Shown here: positions 34,201 through 42,442 of the stretch, piece after piece
Layout of the letters: every line of letters begins with the position of its first letter
Position numbering within the stretch: the stretch's first letter is position 1
Source: Bradyrhizobium sp. AZCC 1721
Lineage (GTDB): Bacteria; Pseudomonadota; Alphaproteobacteria; Rhizobiales; Xanthobacteraceae
NCBI RefSeq assembly: GCF_036924715.1
Contig: NZ_JAZHSB010000001.1
Coordinates: 3,587,001-3,651,000 of the forward strand
Direction of reading: 5' to 3'
DNA: 64,000 nt
Notes under the pieces: model-generated
Databases searched by the model: none
The model's input: only the letters and a program-made list of their open reading frames with translations
Told to the model about the DNA's origin: nothing
Position numbers and translations under genes: made by a program

Positions 34201-36462
34201 AGCTTAAAGATCCCGGTCAAGCTGGGTGGGCTCAATCCCGGCGAGGACGCCAAGGTCGTGGTCGCCGCGGTCGATGTCGGCATTCTCAACCTGACCAACT
34301 ACAAGCCGCCGGCACCCGATGACTATTATCTCGGCCAGCGCCGCCTGACGGCCGAAATCCGCGACCTCTACGGCCAGTTGATCGACGGTATGCAGGGTAC
34401 CCGCGGCCAGATCAGGACCGGCGGCGATTCCGCCGGCGCCGAGCTGCAGGGCTCACCGCCCACGCAGAAGCCGCTCGCGCTCTATTCCGGCATCGTCACG
34501 GTTGGCGCCGACGGCACCGCCGAGATCAGTTTCGACATTCCGGAGTTCGCCGGTACTGCACGCGTGATGGCGGTGGCGTGGAACGCGACCAAGCTTGGCC
34601 GCGCCACCATCGATGTCACGGTGCGTGACCCCGTCGTGCTGACGGCGACGCTGCCGCGCTTCCTGCTCAATGGCGATAAGGGCACCATGAGTTTCGACCT
34701 CGACAATGTCGAGGGCGCCCCTGGCGACTACAGCATCAGCGTGAAGACCTCGGGACCCGTGAAGGTGACGGGCAATCCGACCACGACGGTCAAACTCGCG
34801 GCCAAGCAGCGGACCTCGATGTCGCTGGCGCTCGATGCCGGCGGCGCCGGCACCGCCAATCTCGACGTCGACATCAAGGGCCCGAACGGGCTGACGCTGG
34901 CGCGGCATTATGCGCTCGACGTCAAGGCGGCGACGCAGGTGCTGGCGCGGCGCTCGATCCGGACATTGGCGAAAGGCGAGAGCCTGACGCTGACTCCTGA
35001 CATGTTCTCCGACCTCGTGTCGGGCACCGGCAGCGTCTCGCTGTCGGTCAGCCTATCCACCGCACTCGATGCGGCGACCATTTTGAAGGCGCTGGATCGC
35101 TATCCGCACGGATGCTCCGAGCAGATCACGAGCCGCGCAATGCCGTTGCTCTATGTCAATGATCTGGCGGCCGGCGCGCACCTGGCGATGGATACCGCCG
35201 TCGACCAGCGCATCAAGGACGCGATCGAACGGCTGCTGGCGCGGCAGGGCTCGAACGGCTCGTTCGGGCTGTGGTCGGCGGGCGGCGAAGACGCCTGGCT
35301 CGACGCCTATGTGACGGACTTCCTGACGCGGGCCCGCGAAAAGGGCTTTGCGGTGCCGGACGTGCTGTTCAAGAACGCGCTGGATCGTATCCGCAACTCC
35401 GTGGTCAATGCCAACGAGCCGGAAAAGGACGGCGGCCGTGATCTGGCCTACGGCCTCTATGTGCTTGCCCGCAATGGTGCAGCGCCGATCGGCGATCTCC
35501 GCTATCTCGCCGACACCAAGCTGAGCAATCTCGCAACGCCGATTGCGAAATCGCAGCTCGCCGCGGCGCTGGCGTTGGTCGGCGACAAGACGCGGGCGGA
35601 ACGGGTCTATGCGGCGGCACTCGATGCGCTGGCGCCAAAACCGGTAATCGAGTTCGGCCGCGTCGATTACGGCTCGGCGCTGCGCGACGCGGCGGCGCTG
35701 GTCTCGCTCGCCAGCGAAGGCAACGCGCCGCGGGCGACACTGACACAGGCCGTTCAGCGGGTCGAAGCGGCGCGGGGGCTTACGCCCTACACCTCCACGC
35801 AGGAGAATGCTTGGATGGTGCTGGCCGCGCGAGCGCTGTCAAAGGAAACGCTGGCGCTCGATATCGATGGATCGCCGGTCAAGGCCGCCGTCTATCGCAG
35901 CTACAAGGCCGAGGCGGTGGCCGGCAAGCCGGTCAAGATCACCAATACCGGCGATGCGCCGGTGCAGGCGGTGGTCTCGGTCTCGGGCTCGCCGGTTACG
36001 CCGGAGCCCGCGGCTTCCAACGGCTTCAAGATCGAGCGCAGCTATTTCTCGCTCGACGGCAAGCCCGCCGACGTCACCAAGGCCAAGCAGAACGATCGCT
36101 TCGCGGTGGTGCTGAAGATCACCGAGGCCAAGCCGGAACGCGGGCACATCATGGTGGCCGACTATCTGCCGGCCGGTCTCGAGATCGACAACCCGCGCCT
36201 GGTGTCGTCCGGTGACTCCGGCACGCTGGACTGGATCGAGGACGGCGAGGAGCCGGAGCATACCGAGTTCCGCGACGACCGCTTCACCGCGGCGATCGAG
36301 CGCGCCAGCGACGACCAGTCGGTGTTCACGGTGGCTTACATCGTGCGCGCGGTCTCGCCCGGCAAATACGTGCTGCCGCAGGCCTATGTCGAGGACATGT
36401 ACAACCCCTCGCGCTACGGCCGTACCGGCACCGGCTCGGTCGAGGTGCGTCCGGCGAAATGA
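31246..36462 (+). CDS. Alpha-2-macroglobulin family protein
   Basis: 1738-aa exported protein of the bacterial alpha-2-macroglobulin type, thought to trap proteases that breach the outer membrane. Signal peptide at residues 1 to about 24 (VICATLALGLTAAGA) without a clear lipobox. Then an N-terminal helical repeat-like region, several MG beta domains, the bait region, and a thioester domain with C1290-S-E-Q1293 in YPHGCSEQITSRAMPL; the Cys-Gln pair can form the thioester. Start chosen at 31246 for AAGGAG and the signal peptide. It overlaps pbpC by 4 bases, the classic yfhM-pbpC pairing. Confidence 0.9.
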   Translation: MIGLVRATVICATLALGLTAAGAADKAFKRDELADSAVKLEAQIKSEAGPVAKSSATLRNDADAAFKRADFRVGLQILGQIAATTPEDSANWLRLAKTIFQIRSVSSSEQTFLYERASTAAYIAYQRAGNQAEEADALAVLGRAMSERKLWRPALDALRLSLDMREVAEVRGQYEKMRDQHGFRLLDYTVDSDGASPRACFQFSEDLAKRVDFAPFVALAGTDKPALTSEGKQLCIDGLKHGERYNINLRAGLPSTVKESLPKSAEFNVYVRDRKPFVRFTGRAYVLPRTGQRGIPLVSVNTPSVNVNVFRIGDRNLINTVVDSDFQKTLSSYQLSDLGNERGAKVWSGELATASTLNQDVVTAFPVDQVLGDLQPGVYVMTAAAKGPGSSSDDDGTLATQWFIVSDMGLTAFSGNDGIQVVFVNSLASTDPVAKAEVRLVARNNEILATRKTDDAGHVLFEAGLARGEGGLSPALLTVMSEKADYAFLSLKTNAFDLTDRGVSGRIVPPGADAFVYAERGVYRSNETVYLTALLRDGQGNALAGGPLTLVIERPDGVEFRRAQLPDQGAGGRSMAVPLNSAVPTGTWRVRAFTDPKGSSVGETTFMVEDYIPERIEFDVSAKEKVIKAETPVELKVAGKFLYGAPASGLQLEGDMLVAPAASGRPGYPGYQFGVEDEETASNERTPIENLPEADANGVATFPVSLAKAPTSTQPQEAQIFIRMVETGGRAVERKLVLPVAPTAALIGIKPLFGDKSVAEGDKAEFDVVFVSPDGKQLSRDGLRYELLKMESRYQWYRQNSSWEYEPVKSTKRVADGDLTLTSDKAARVSVAPEPGRYRLDVKSIEADGPITSVQFDVGWYSDGSADTPDLLETSIDKPEYASGDTMVVSVNARTAGKLTINVLGDRLLTTQTVDVKEGTQQVKLTVGKDWGTGAYVLATLRRPLDAAALRMPGRAIGLKWFGIDKKARTLQVALSPPPLVRPGTSLKIPVKLGGLNPGEDAKVVVAAVDVGILNLTNYKPPAPDDYYLGQRRLTAEIRDLYGQLIDGMQGTRGQIRTGGDSAGAELQGSPPTQKPLALYSGIVTVGADGTAEISFDIPEFAGTARVMAVAWNATKLGRATIDVTVRDPVVLTATLPRFLLNGDKGTMSFDLDNVEGAPGDYSISVKTSGPVKVTGNPTTTVKLAAKQRTSMSLALDAGGAGTANLDVDIKGPNGLTLARHYALDVKAATQVLARRSIRTLAKGESLTLTPDMFSDLVSGTGSVSLSVSLSTALDAATILKALDRYPHGCSEQITSRAMPLLYVNDLAAGAHLAMDTAVDQRIKDAIERLLARQGSNGSFGLWSAGGEDAWLDAYVTDFLTRAREKGFAVPDVLFKNALDRIRNSVVNANEPEKDGGRDLAYGLYVLARNGAAPIGDLRYLADTKLSNLATPIAKSQLAAALALVGDKTRAERVYAAALDALAPKPVIEFGRVDYGSALRDAAALVSLASEGNAPRATLTQAVQRVEAARGLTPYTSTQENAWMVLAARALSKETLALDIDGSPVKAAVYRSYKAEAVAGKPVKITNTGDAPVQAVVSVSGSPVTPEPAASNGFKIERSYFSLDGKPADVTKAKQNDRFAVVLKITEAKPERGHIMVADYLPAGLEIDNPRLVSSGDSGTLDWIEDGEEPEHTEFRDDRFTAAIERASDDQSVFTVAYIVRAVSPGKYVLPQAYVEDMYNPSRYGRTGTGSVEVRPAK

Positions 36463-38618
36463 GCGATGGTGGGATGAGCGACGCGGTGTCACCACAATCT
36501 CAATCGTCATGCCCGGGCAAGCCCGGCCATGGCGGTGGTATTGAGCCTCGCCGCTTTTTCCGGATCGCCGTAACGCTGGCCTTTGTCCTCGTCGTCATCA
36601 CGACCGCCTTCGCGGGTTGGGTCTACGCGCTGGGCCCATTGCCGCTGGAAGAGGCGCGCAAAGTCTCCACCACCATCGTCGATCGCAACGGCAAGCTGCT
36701 GCGCGCCTATGCGATGGCCGACGGACGGTGGCGATTGCCGGTGGAGGCAAAGACCGCGGTCGATCCCGGGTATCTCAAGGTGCTACTTGCTTACGAGGAC
36801 CGCCGGTTCTGGTCGCATGGCGGCGTCGATCCGCTGGCGCTGGGACGGGCGGCGCTGCAACTGGCGAGCCGCGGCCACATCGTCTCCGGCGGCTCGACGA
36901 TTACGATGCAACTGGCGCGGCTGATGGAGCCGCGGCGCGAGCGCTCGGTCTACGCAAAGCTGCGCCAGATGGTGCGCGCGGTCCAGCTCGAGCGGCAACT
37001 GAGCAAGGACGAAATCCTCGATCTCTATCTGGCGCTGGCGCCGTTCGGCGGCAATCTCGAAGGCATCCGCGTCGCATCCATTGCCTATTTCGGCAAGGAG
37101 CCGAAGCGGCTTTCGCTCGCTGAAGCCGCATTGCTGGTCGCGCTGCCGCAATCGCCGGAACGCCGCCGGCTCGACCGTCATCCGGAAGCCGCCCACGCCG
37201 CACGGGACCGCGTGCTGGCACGGATGGTCGAGGATGGCGTGGTGTCGCAAGAGGACGCGGCGCAGGCCAAGGCGGTGGCGGTGCCGCGGCTGCGCAAGCC
37301 GATGCCGATCCTGGCGCCGCATTCCTCCGATTCCGCGATGGCGACGGTGAAAGGTACGCCGCTGATCAAGCTCACGCTGGATTCCGGCTTGCAGAAGACG
37401 CTGGAAGCCTTGGCGCGCGACCGTGCCGTGGCGCAGGGACCGAATATTTCAGTCGCCATCATCGCGGTCGACAACGAAACGGGCGACGTGCTGGCGCGCG
37501 TGGGCTCGGCGGATTATTTCGACGAGCGCCGCGCCGGGCAGGTCGACATGACCCGCGCCGTGCGCTCGCCTGGATCGACGCTAAAACCGTTCATCTACGG
37601 GCTCGCGTTCGAGGATGGCTTTGTGCACCCCGAAAGCCTGATCGATGACCGCCCGATCCGCTTCGGCTCCTATGCGCCGGAAAATTTCGACATGACGTTC
37701 CAGGGCACCGTGCCGGTGCGTAAGGCGTTGCAACTCTCGCTGAACGTGCCGGCGATCGCGCTGCTCGACCGTGTCGGCTCCAGCCGGCTGTCGTCGCGGC
37801 TGAAGCAGGCCGGCGGCAATCTCGTGCTGCCGAAGGACGAAGCGCCGGGTCTGGCGATGGGCCTTGGCGGCGTCGGCGTTACTTTGCAGGACCTGGCGCA
37901 GCTCTATGCCGGGCTGGCGCGGCTGGGTGCGGCGCGGCCGTTGCGCGAGATCGTGCTCACCAAGGACGAGCGTGAGCCGCTCCGGCTAATGGACCACGCC
38001 GCCGCCTGGCAGGTCGGTAACGTATTGCTTGGCACGCCGCCGCCGGAAAACGGCGTGCACAACAAAATTGCGTTCAAGACCGGCACCAGCTACGGCTATC
38101 GCGACGCGTGGTCGGTCGGTTTCGATGGCCGCATCACGATCGGCGTGTGGGTCGGGCGTCCCGACGGCGCGCCGGTGCCGGGCCTGGTCGGCCGCACCGC
38201 CGCCGCGCCGATCCTGTTCGACGCCTTTGCGCGCACCGGGAAAATCCCTGCGGCGCTGCCGAAGCCGCCGAAAGGTGCGCTGATCGCCAGCAACGCCAAA
38301 CTGCCATTGCCGCTGCGGCGGTTCCGTCCGGTCGGCGAACTGATCCGGACCGGCAGCGATTCTGCGCCGCGCATCCAGTTTCCCCTGAACGGGTCGCGCA
38401 TCGACGTCGACCGTTCAAGCGACGGGCAGGCCGCCGCGATGCCGGTCAAGGTTGCCGGCGGCGTGCTGCCGCTGACCATCATGATGAACGGCACTTCAGT
38501 CGGCGAGATCGACAGCCGTCGCCAGCGCCTGGTCGATCCGCCCGGACCGGGCTTTGCCCGGCTGACCGTGATCGATGCGACCGGCGCGGCCGATACCGTG
38601 GTCATCCGGGTACAGTAA
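36459..38618 (+). CDS. pbpC: Penicillin-binding protein 1C
   Basis: 719-aa bifunctional peptidoglycan synthase. A cytoplasmic N-terminus and one membrane helix (ITTAFAGWVYALGPLPL region) precede a GT51 glycosyltransferase domain with catalytic E113 in YEDRRFWSHGG, then a transpeptidase domain with SxxK S373-TLK, SLN, and KTGTS starting at K540. A C-terminal BiPBP_C domain closes the protein, as in E. coli PBP1C. Translationally coupled to the macroglobulin gene (ATGA overlap); the pair is thought to repair the wall and block proteases after damage. Confidence 0.92.
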   Translation: MSDGGMSDAVSPQSQSSCPGKPGHGGGIEPRRFFRIAVTLAFVLVVITTAFAGWVYALGPLPLEEARKVSTTIVDRNGKLLRAYAMADGRWRLPVEAKTAVDPGYLKVLLAYEDRRFWSHGGVDPLALGRAALQLASRGHIVSGGSTITMQLARLMEPRRERSVYAKLRQMVRAVQLERQLSKDEILDLYLALAPFGGNLEGIRVASIAYFGKEPKRLSLAEAALLVALPQSPERRRLDRHPEAAHAARDRVLARMVEDGVVSQEDAAQAKAVAVPRLRKPMPILAPHSSDSAMATVKGTPLIKLTLDSGLQKTLEALARDRAVAQGPNISVAIIAVDNETGDVLARVGSADYFDERRAGQVDMTRAVRSPGSTLKPFIYGLAFEDGFVHPESLIDDRPIRFGSYAPENFDMTFQGTVPVRKALQLSLNVPAIALLDRVGSSRLSSRLKQAGGNLVLPKDEAPGLAMGLGGVGVTLQDLAQLYAGLARLGAARPLREIVLTKDEREPLRLMDHAAAWQVGNVLLGTPPPENGVHNKIAFKTGTSYGYRDAWSVGFDGRITIGVWVGRPDGAPVPGLVGRTAAAPILFDAFARTGKIPAALPKPPKGALIASNAKLPLPLRRFRPVGELIRTGSDSAPRIQFPLNGSRIDVDRSSDGQAAAMPVKVAGGVLPLTIMMNGTSVGEIDSRRQRLVDPPGPGFARLTVIDATGAADTVVIRVQ

Positions 38619-38695
38619 GGAAAAACGCTCTGTTGACCACGACTTAGGGGTTTTGCGGTGTTGTTTGCACTGCGGTTTCATCGTATGCGAACAGC

Positions 38696-40438
38696 ATGGT
38701 GGAAACCTTGCACCCCCCACGCTTTGGAGCGGGCCAACAGCCTGTAAAACCTGCGCATTCCGGCCGCAGGTTGGCCGTTGTGTTCGACTATGCCACCGCG
38801 AACCATTTTCGCGCGATCGTGTTTCTGGTGCTCTGCGGTATCGTGCTTTTCCTGCCCGGATTCTTCAACATTCCGGCAATCGACCGCGACGAGGCGCGCT
38901 TTGCGCAGGCGACCAAGCAGATGGTCGAAAGCGGCGATTTCGTCGACATCCGCTTCCAGGACGACGTCCGCTACAAGAAGCCGGTCGGAATCTACTGGCT
39001 GCAGGCCGCCGTGGTCGAAACCGCCTCGTCGCTCGGTCTGCCGCGCGCGCAGTTGCGCATCTGGCTTTACCGGATTCCCTCCCTGATCGGGGCCATCGGC
39101 GCGGTTCTCCTGACCTACTGGGCGGCGCTCGCCTTTGTCACGCGGCGCGGGGCCGCGCTGGCAGCACTGATGATGTGCAGTTCCGTCCTGCTCGGCGCCG
39201 AAGCGAGGCTAGCCAAAACCGATGCGATGCTGCTCTTGACCGTTGTCGCCGCAATGGGGGCAATGGCGCGGGTGTATCTGTCCTGGCAGCGTGGCGAGGA
39301 TCCGGCGCGTCCGCCCTGGGCCCCGCCGGCGATCTTCTGGACGGCGCTGGCCGGCGGCATCCTGCTCAAGGGACCGCTGATCCTGATGTTCGTCGGGCTG
39401 ACCATCCTGGCGCTCGCGATCCTCGACCGCTCGGCGGCATGGCTTTGGCGGCTGCGCCCGGTCTGGGGCCTGATGTGGACGCTGGTGCTGGTGCTGCCCT
39501 GGTTCGTTGCGATCTTCTGGCGCGCGGGCGAGGCATTCTTCTCCAATTCGCTCGGCGGCGACATGCTGAGCAAGCTCGGCGCGCAGGAATCCCACGGCGC
39601 GCCGCCCGGCCTCTATCTGCTGCTGTTCTGGGTCACGTTCTGGCCGGGTGCGGCGCTGGCGGGAATGGCGGCGCCGGCGGTGTGGCGCGCGCGGCGCGAG
39701 CCCGGCGCGCAATATCTTCTGGCGTGGCTGGTTCCGTCATGGATCGTGTTCGAACTGGTGCTGACCAAGCTGCCGCATTACGTGCTGCCGCTCTACCCGG
39801 CGATTGCGATCCTCACCGCCGGCGCGCTGGAGCGCCGCGTGCTGTCGCGCTCCTGGCTGATGCGCGGTGCAGCCTGGTGGTTTGTCATTCCGGCCGGGGC
39901 ATCCGTGATCGCCGTCATCGGCGCCATCAAGCTGACGCATTACCCGGCATTTCCGGCCTGGCCCTTCCTGGCGGCGGCGATGATTTTCGGCCTGATCGCG
40001 TGGTGGATGTTCGAGGACAGCCGCGCCGAGCGCTCGCTGCTGAATGCCGTGGTCGCGGCGATGTTTCTGGCGGTCGGAATCTACGGCATTGTCATGCCGT
40101 CGCTGACTGCCATGTTTCCAAGCGCCGAGATCGCGCGTGCGCTTCGCAACGTGGTCTGCGTCGGGCCAAAGGCGGCCGCCGCGGGCTTCCACGAGCCGAG
40201 CCTTGTCTTCATGACCGGTACCGGCACGCTGCTCACCGACGGATCCGGCGCGGCCGATTTCCTCGGGCAGGGCAGTTGCCGGTTCGCGCTGGTTGAATCG
40301 CGCACGGAGCGGGCCTTCGTTCAGCGCGCCGAAGCGATCGGGCTGCGCTACAATGTAGCGAAGCGGATCGAGGGCTATAACATTTCGCAGGGCAAGGCGA
40401 TCTCGATCGCCATCTTCCGCTCGGAAGGCACGGAGTAA
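38696..40438 (+). CDS. ArnT-like membrane glycosyltransferase (GT-C, PMT/GT83 family)
   Basis: 580-aa integral membrane protein with about twelve hydrophobic segments. The first periplasmic loop carries the catalytic acidic motif IDRDEARFAQ (D63, D65, E66) typical of ArnT, RgtA-D and PMT enzymes, which transfer a sugar from polyprenyl phosphate to lipid A or protein. YKKPVGIYWLQ is also conserved in ArnT. First of four closely linked genes, followed after 1 base by a PAP2 phosphatase. In rhizobia this fold adds galacturonic acid or similar sugars to lipid A; the actual sugar here is unknown. Confidence 0.82.
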   Translation: MVETLHPPRFGAGQQPVKPAHSGRRLAVVFDYATANHFRAIVFLVLCGIVLFLPGFFNIPAIDRDEARFAQATKQMVESGDFVDIRFQDDVRYKKPVGIYWLQAAVVETASSLGLPRAQLRIWLYRIPSLIGAIGAVLLTYWAALAFVTRRGAALAALMMCSSVLLGAEARLAKTDAMLLLTVVAAMGAMARVYLSWQRGEDPARPPWAPPAIFWTALAGGILLKGPLILMFVGLTILALAILDRSAAWLWRLRPVWGLMWTLVLVLPWFVAIFWRAGEAFFSNSLGGDMLSKLGAQESHGAPPGLYLLLFWVTFWPGAALAGMAAPAVWRARREPGAQYLLAWLVPSWIVFELVLTKLPHYVLPLYPAIAILTAGALERRVLSRSWLMRGAAWWFVIPAGASVIAVIGAIKLTHYPAFPAWPFLAAAMIFGLIAWWMFEDSRAERSLLNAVVAAMFLAVGIYGIVMPSLTAMFPSAEIARALRNVVCVGPKAAAAGFHEPSLVFMTGTGTLLTDGSGAADFLGQGSCRFALVESRTERAFVQRAEAIGLRYNVAKRIEGYNISQGKAISIAIFRSEGTE

Positions 40439-40439
40439 G

Positions 40440-41285
40440 ATGGCTGCGAGCCCTGCTGTCGACGATTCCAAAAACTATCTTGCGCGTTTCTCCACGCTGA
40501 CGTGGCTGTCATTGGCGCAGCTCGTGCGGTCGCCGTCGCATTCGCGGCGGGCCGAAGCCGCTCGCCGCGCGGCGCGTCACGCCTTGTGGATTTCGGCCGG
40601 TCTCGGCGCAGCGATCGTGGTGCTGATGTATGCGATCGACGCGTGGGAAATCGCCCAGATGCCAAAGCGTGGCACGCCCTCACTGTGGTGGGTCCGCATT
40701 CTCACCGATTTCGGCAAGGACGAATATGTGTTGGCGGGGCTGGGAGGATTGCTGATCGCGGTCGCGATCGCCGCACCGGCCTTGCATGGCATCAGGCGCT
40801 CATTGCTGCTCGGTCTCGGAACACGGCTGCAGTTCATCTTCTGCGCCGTCGCTGTATCCAGTCTGGTCACCGAGGTGCTGAAATACAGCATCGGCCGCGG
40901 CCGGCCATTTGTCGGTGGCGAGGCCAACGCTTTCCACTTCTCGCACTTCGCGGGCAACCCCGCTTATTTCAGCTTTCCTTCCGGCCACGCCACGACCGCC
41001 TTTGCGCTCGCGTTCGCCGTGTCGGTCATCTGGCCGAAGGCTCGCTTTGCGATGGCCGTCTATGCCCTGATCATTGCGGCGACCCGTCTGGTGCTGGTCG
41101 CCCATCATCCCAGTGACGTGGTTGCCGGGGCCCTGATCGGCATCGTCGGTGCGATGTTCGTACGATACTGGTTTGCGGCCCGCCGGCTCGGATTTGCGAT
41201 CCAGCGCGACGGCAGCATCGTGTCCCTTGCCGGGCCCTCGTCCGGGCGCCTCAAAAGGGTTGCCCGGGGCTCTTTCGCCCCATAA
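40440..41285 (+). CDS. PAP2 family membrane phosphatase (LpxE/LpxF-like)
   Basis: 281 aa with six hydrophobic segments and the three PAP2 motifs: KYSIGRGRP (148-156), PSGH (180-183) and RLVLVAHHPSDV (216-227), whose His and Asp residues form the periplasmic active site. Such enzymes remove phosphate from lipid A or undecaprenyl pyrophosphate. Placement directly after an ArnT-like gene and before a polyprenyl-phosphate glycosyltransferase suggests lipid A dephosphorylation before sugar addition, or recycling of the carrier lipid. Confidence 0.82.
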   Translation: MAASPAVDDSKNYLARFSTLTWLSLAQLVRSPSHSRRAEAARRAARHALWISAGLGAAIVVLMYAIDAWEIAQMPKRGTPSLWWVRILTDFGKDEYVLAGLGGLLIAVAIAAPALHGIRRSLLLGLGTRLQFIFCAVAVSSLVTEVLKYSIGRGRPFVGGEANAFHFSHFAGNPAYFSFPSGHATTAFALAFAVSVIWPKARFAMAVYALIIAATRLVLVAHHPSDVVAGALIGIVGAMFVRYWFAARRLGFAIQRDGSIVSLAGPSSGRLKRVARGSFAP

Positions 41286-41357
41286 AAGCGGACGCCGCCA
41301 GACGGCCCGATACGCCGCGGTTCCGGGTCCTTCCAAACCAACCAGACGAGTACCGAT

Positions 41358-42101
41358 TTGACACCTGCCGACAGAGATGCGGTCGCCGTTTCAATCGTTG
41401 TGCCGGTCCGCAACGAGGCGGACAACGTCGCGCCGCTGATTGCGGAAATCGTCAGCGCGCTCGGCAGCCGCTGGGCCTACGAGATCATCTATGTCAACGA
41501 CGGTTCGACGGATGCGACCGCCGAGCGGCTGGCGGCGATGATGAAGCAGTATCCGCAACTTCGGCAACTGAAGCACGCCGCCTCGACCGGGCAATCGGCA
41601 GCGGTGCGCAGCGGCGTACGGGCCGCGCGCGGCGCCATCGTGGCGACGCTCGACGGCGACGGGCAAAACAATCCGGCGTTCCTGCCGGACCTGATCGCGG
41701 CAGTTGAAAAAGGCGACGGCCGCGTCGGTCTTGTGGCAGGCCAACGCGTCGGGCGCAAGGATACCGGCTTCAAGAAACTGCAGTCGCGGATCGCCAACGG
41801 CGTGCGCAATGCCATCCTGCGCGACGGTACCCGCGACACCGGTTGCGGGCTGAAGGCGTTCCCGCGCGAGGTGTTCCTCTCGATGCCCTATTTCGACGGC
41901 CTGCATCGGTTCCTGCCGGCGCTGGTACGCCGCGAAGGCTTCGACATCGCTTACGTCGACGTGATCGACCGCCCGCGCCATTCCGGCGTGTCCAATTACG
42001 GCTTCTTTGACCGGTTATGGATCGGGATCATGGATCTCGCCGGCGTGTGGTGGCTGATCCGGCGCAAGAAGTCGACTCCCGTTGCGATCGAGGTTCGCTG
42101 A
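41358..42101 (+). CDS. Family 2 glycosyltransferase (polyprenyl-phosphate sugar synthase type)
   Basis: 247-aa GT-A enzyme resembling dolichol-phosphate mannose synthase and RgtE. Nucleotide-sugar motifs VPVRNE (16-21), VNDGSTD (D48) and the DxD equivalent DGDGQN (99-104) are intact. No membrane helices beyond a weakly hydrophobic C-terminus. A TTG start at 41358 follows ACGAG at 6 bases and gives MTPADRDAVAVSIVVPV. It should load a sugar onto polyprenyl phosphate for the ArnT-like transferase. Confidence 0.85.
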   Translation: MTPADRDAVAVSIVVPVRNEADNVAPLIAEIVSALGSRWAYEIIYVNDGSTDATAERLAAMMKQYPQLRQLKHAASTGQSAAVRSGVRAARGAIVATLDGDGQNNPAFLPDLIAAVEKGDGRVGLVAGQRVGRKDTGFKKLQSRIANGVRNAILRDGTRDTGCGLKAFPREVFLSMPYFDGLHRFLPALVRREGFDIAYVDVIDRPRHSGVSNYGFFDRLWIGIMDLAGVWWLIRRKKSTPVAIEVR

Positions 42102-42439
42102 TGCTGATTCAATACGGCCAGGCGCTCGGCGACTATCTCTACGACGTGTTCGTCGCCAAGTTCGATTTCTGGCTGGCGTTCGGGCTGATCGCGCAATTGC
42201 TGTTCACCGCGCGGTTCCTGGTGCAGTGGATATCGAGCGAGCGGGCCGGACAGAGCGTGGTGCCGATGGCGTTCTGGTTCTTCTCGATGGGAGGCGGCAT
42301 GATGACGCTGATCTACGGCATCGCCAAGCGCGAGCCCGTGATCATCATCGGCCAGTCGCTGGCCACGATCATCTATATCAGAAACATCATGCTGATCGTG
42401 AAGAACCGTGCCACCGCCTCGAAGACGCTCGATCGCTGA
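42101..42439 (+). CDS. Lipid A biosynthesis N-terminal (LAB_N) domain membrane protein
   Basis: 112 aa with three membrane helices and the LAB_N signature LLFTARFLVQWISSERAGQS followed by VVPMAFWFFSMGGGMMTLIY. Its start overlaps the preceding stop by one base (TGATG). LAB_N proteins are usually found next to polyprenyl-phosphate glycosyltransferases and ArnT-like enzymes, and are suspected to help move the lipid-linked sugar across the membrane; that role is not established. Confidence 0.85.
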   Translation: MLIQYGQALGDYLYDVFVAKFDFWLAFGLIAQLLFTARFLVQWISSERAGQSVVPMAFWFFSMGGGMMTLIYGIAKREPVIIIGQSLATIIYIRNIMLIVKNRATASKTLDR

Positions 42440-42442
42440 CCG

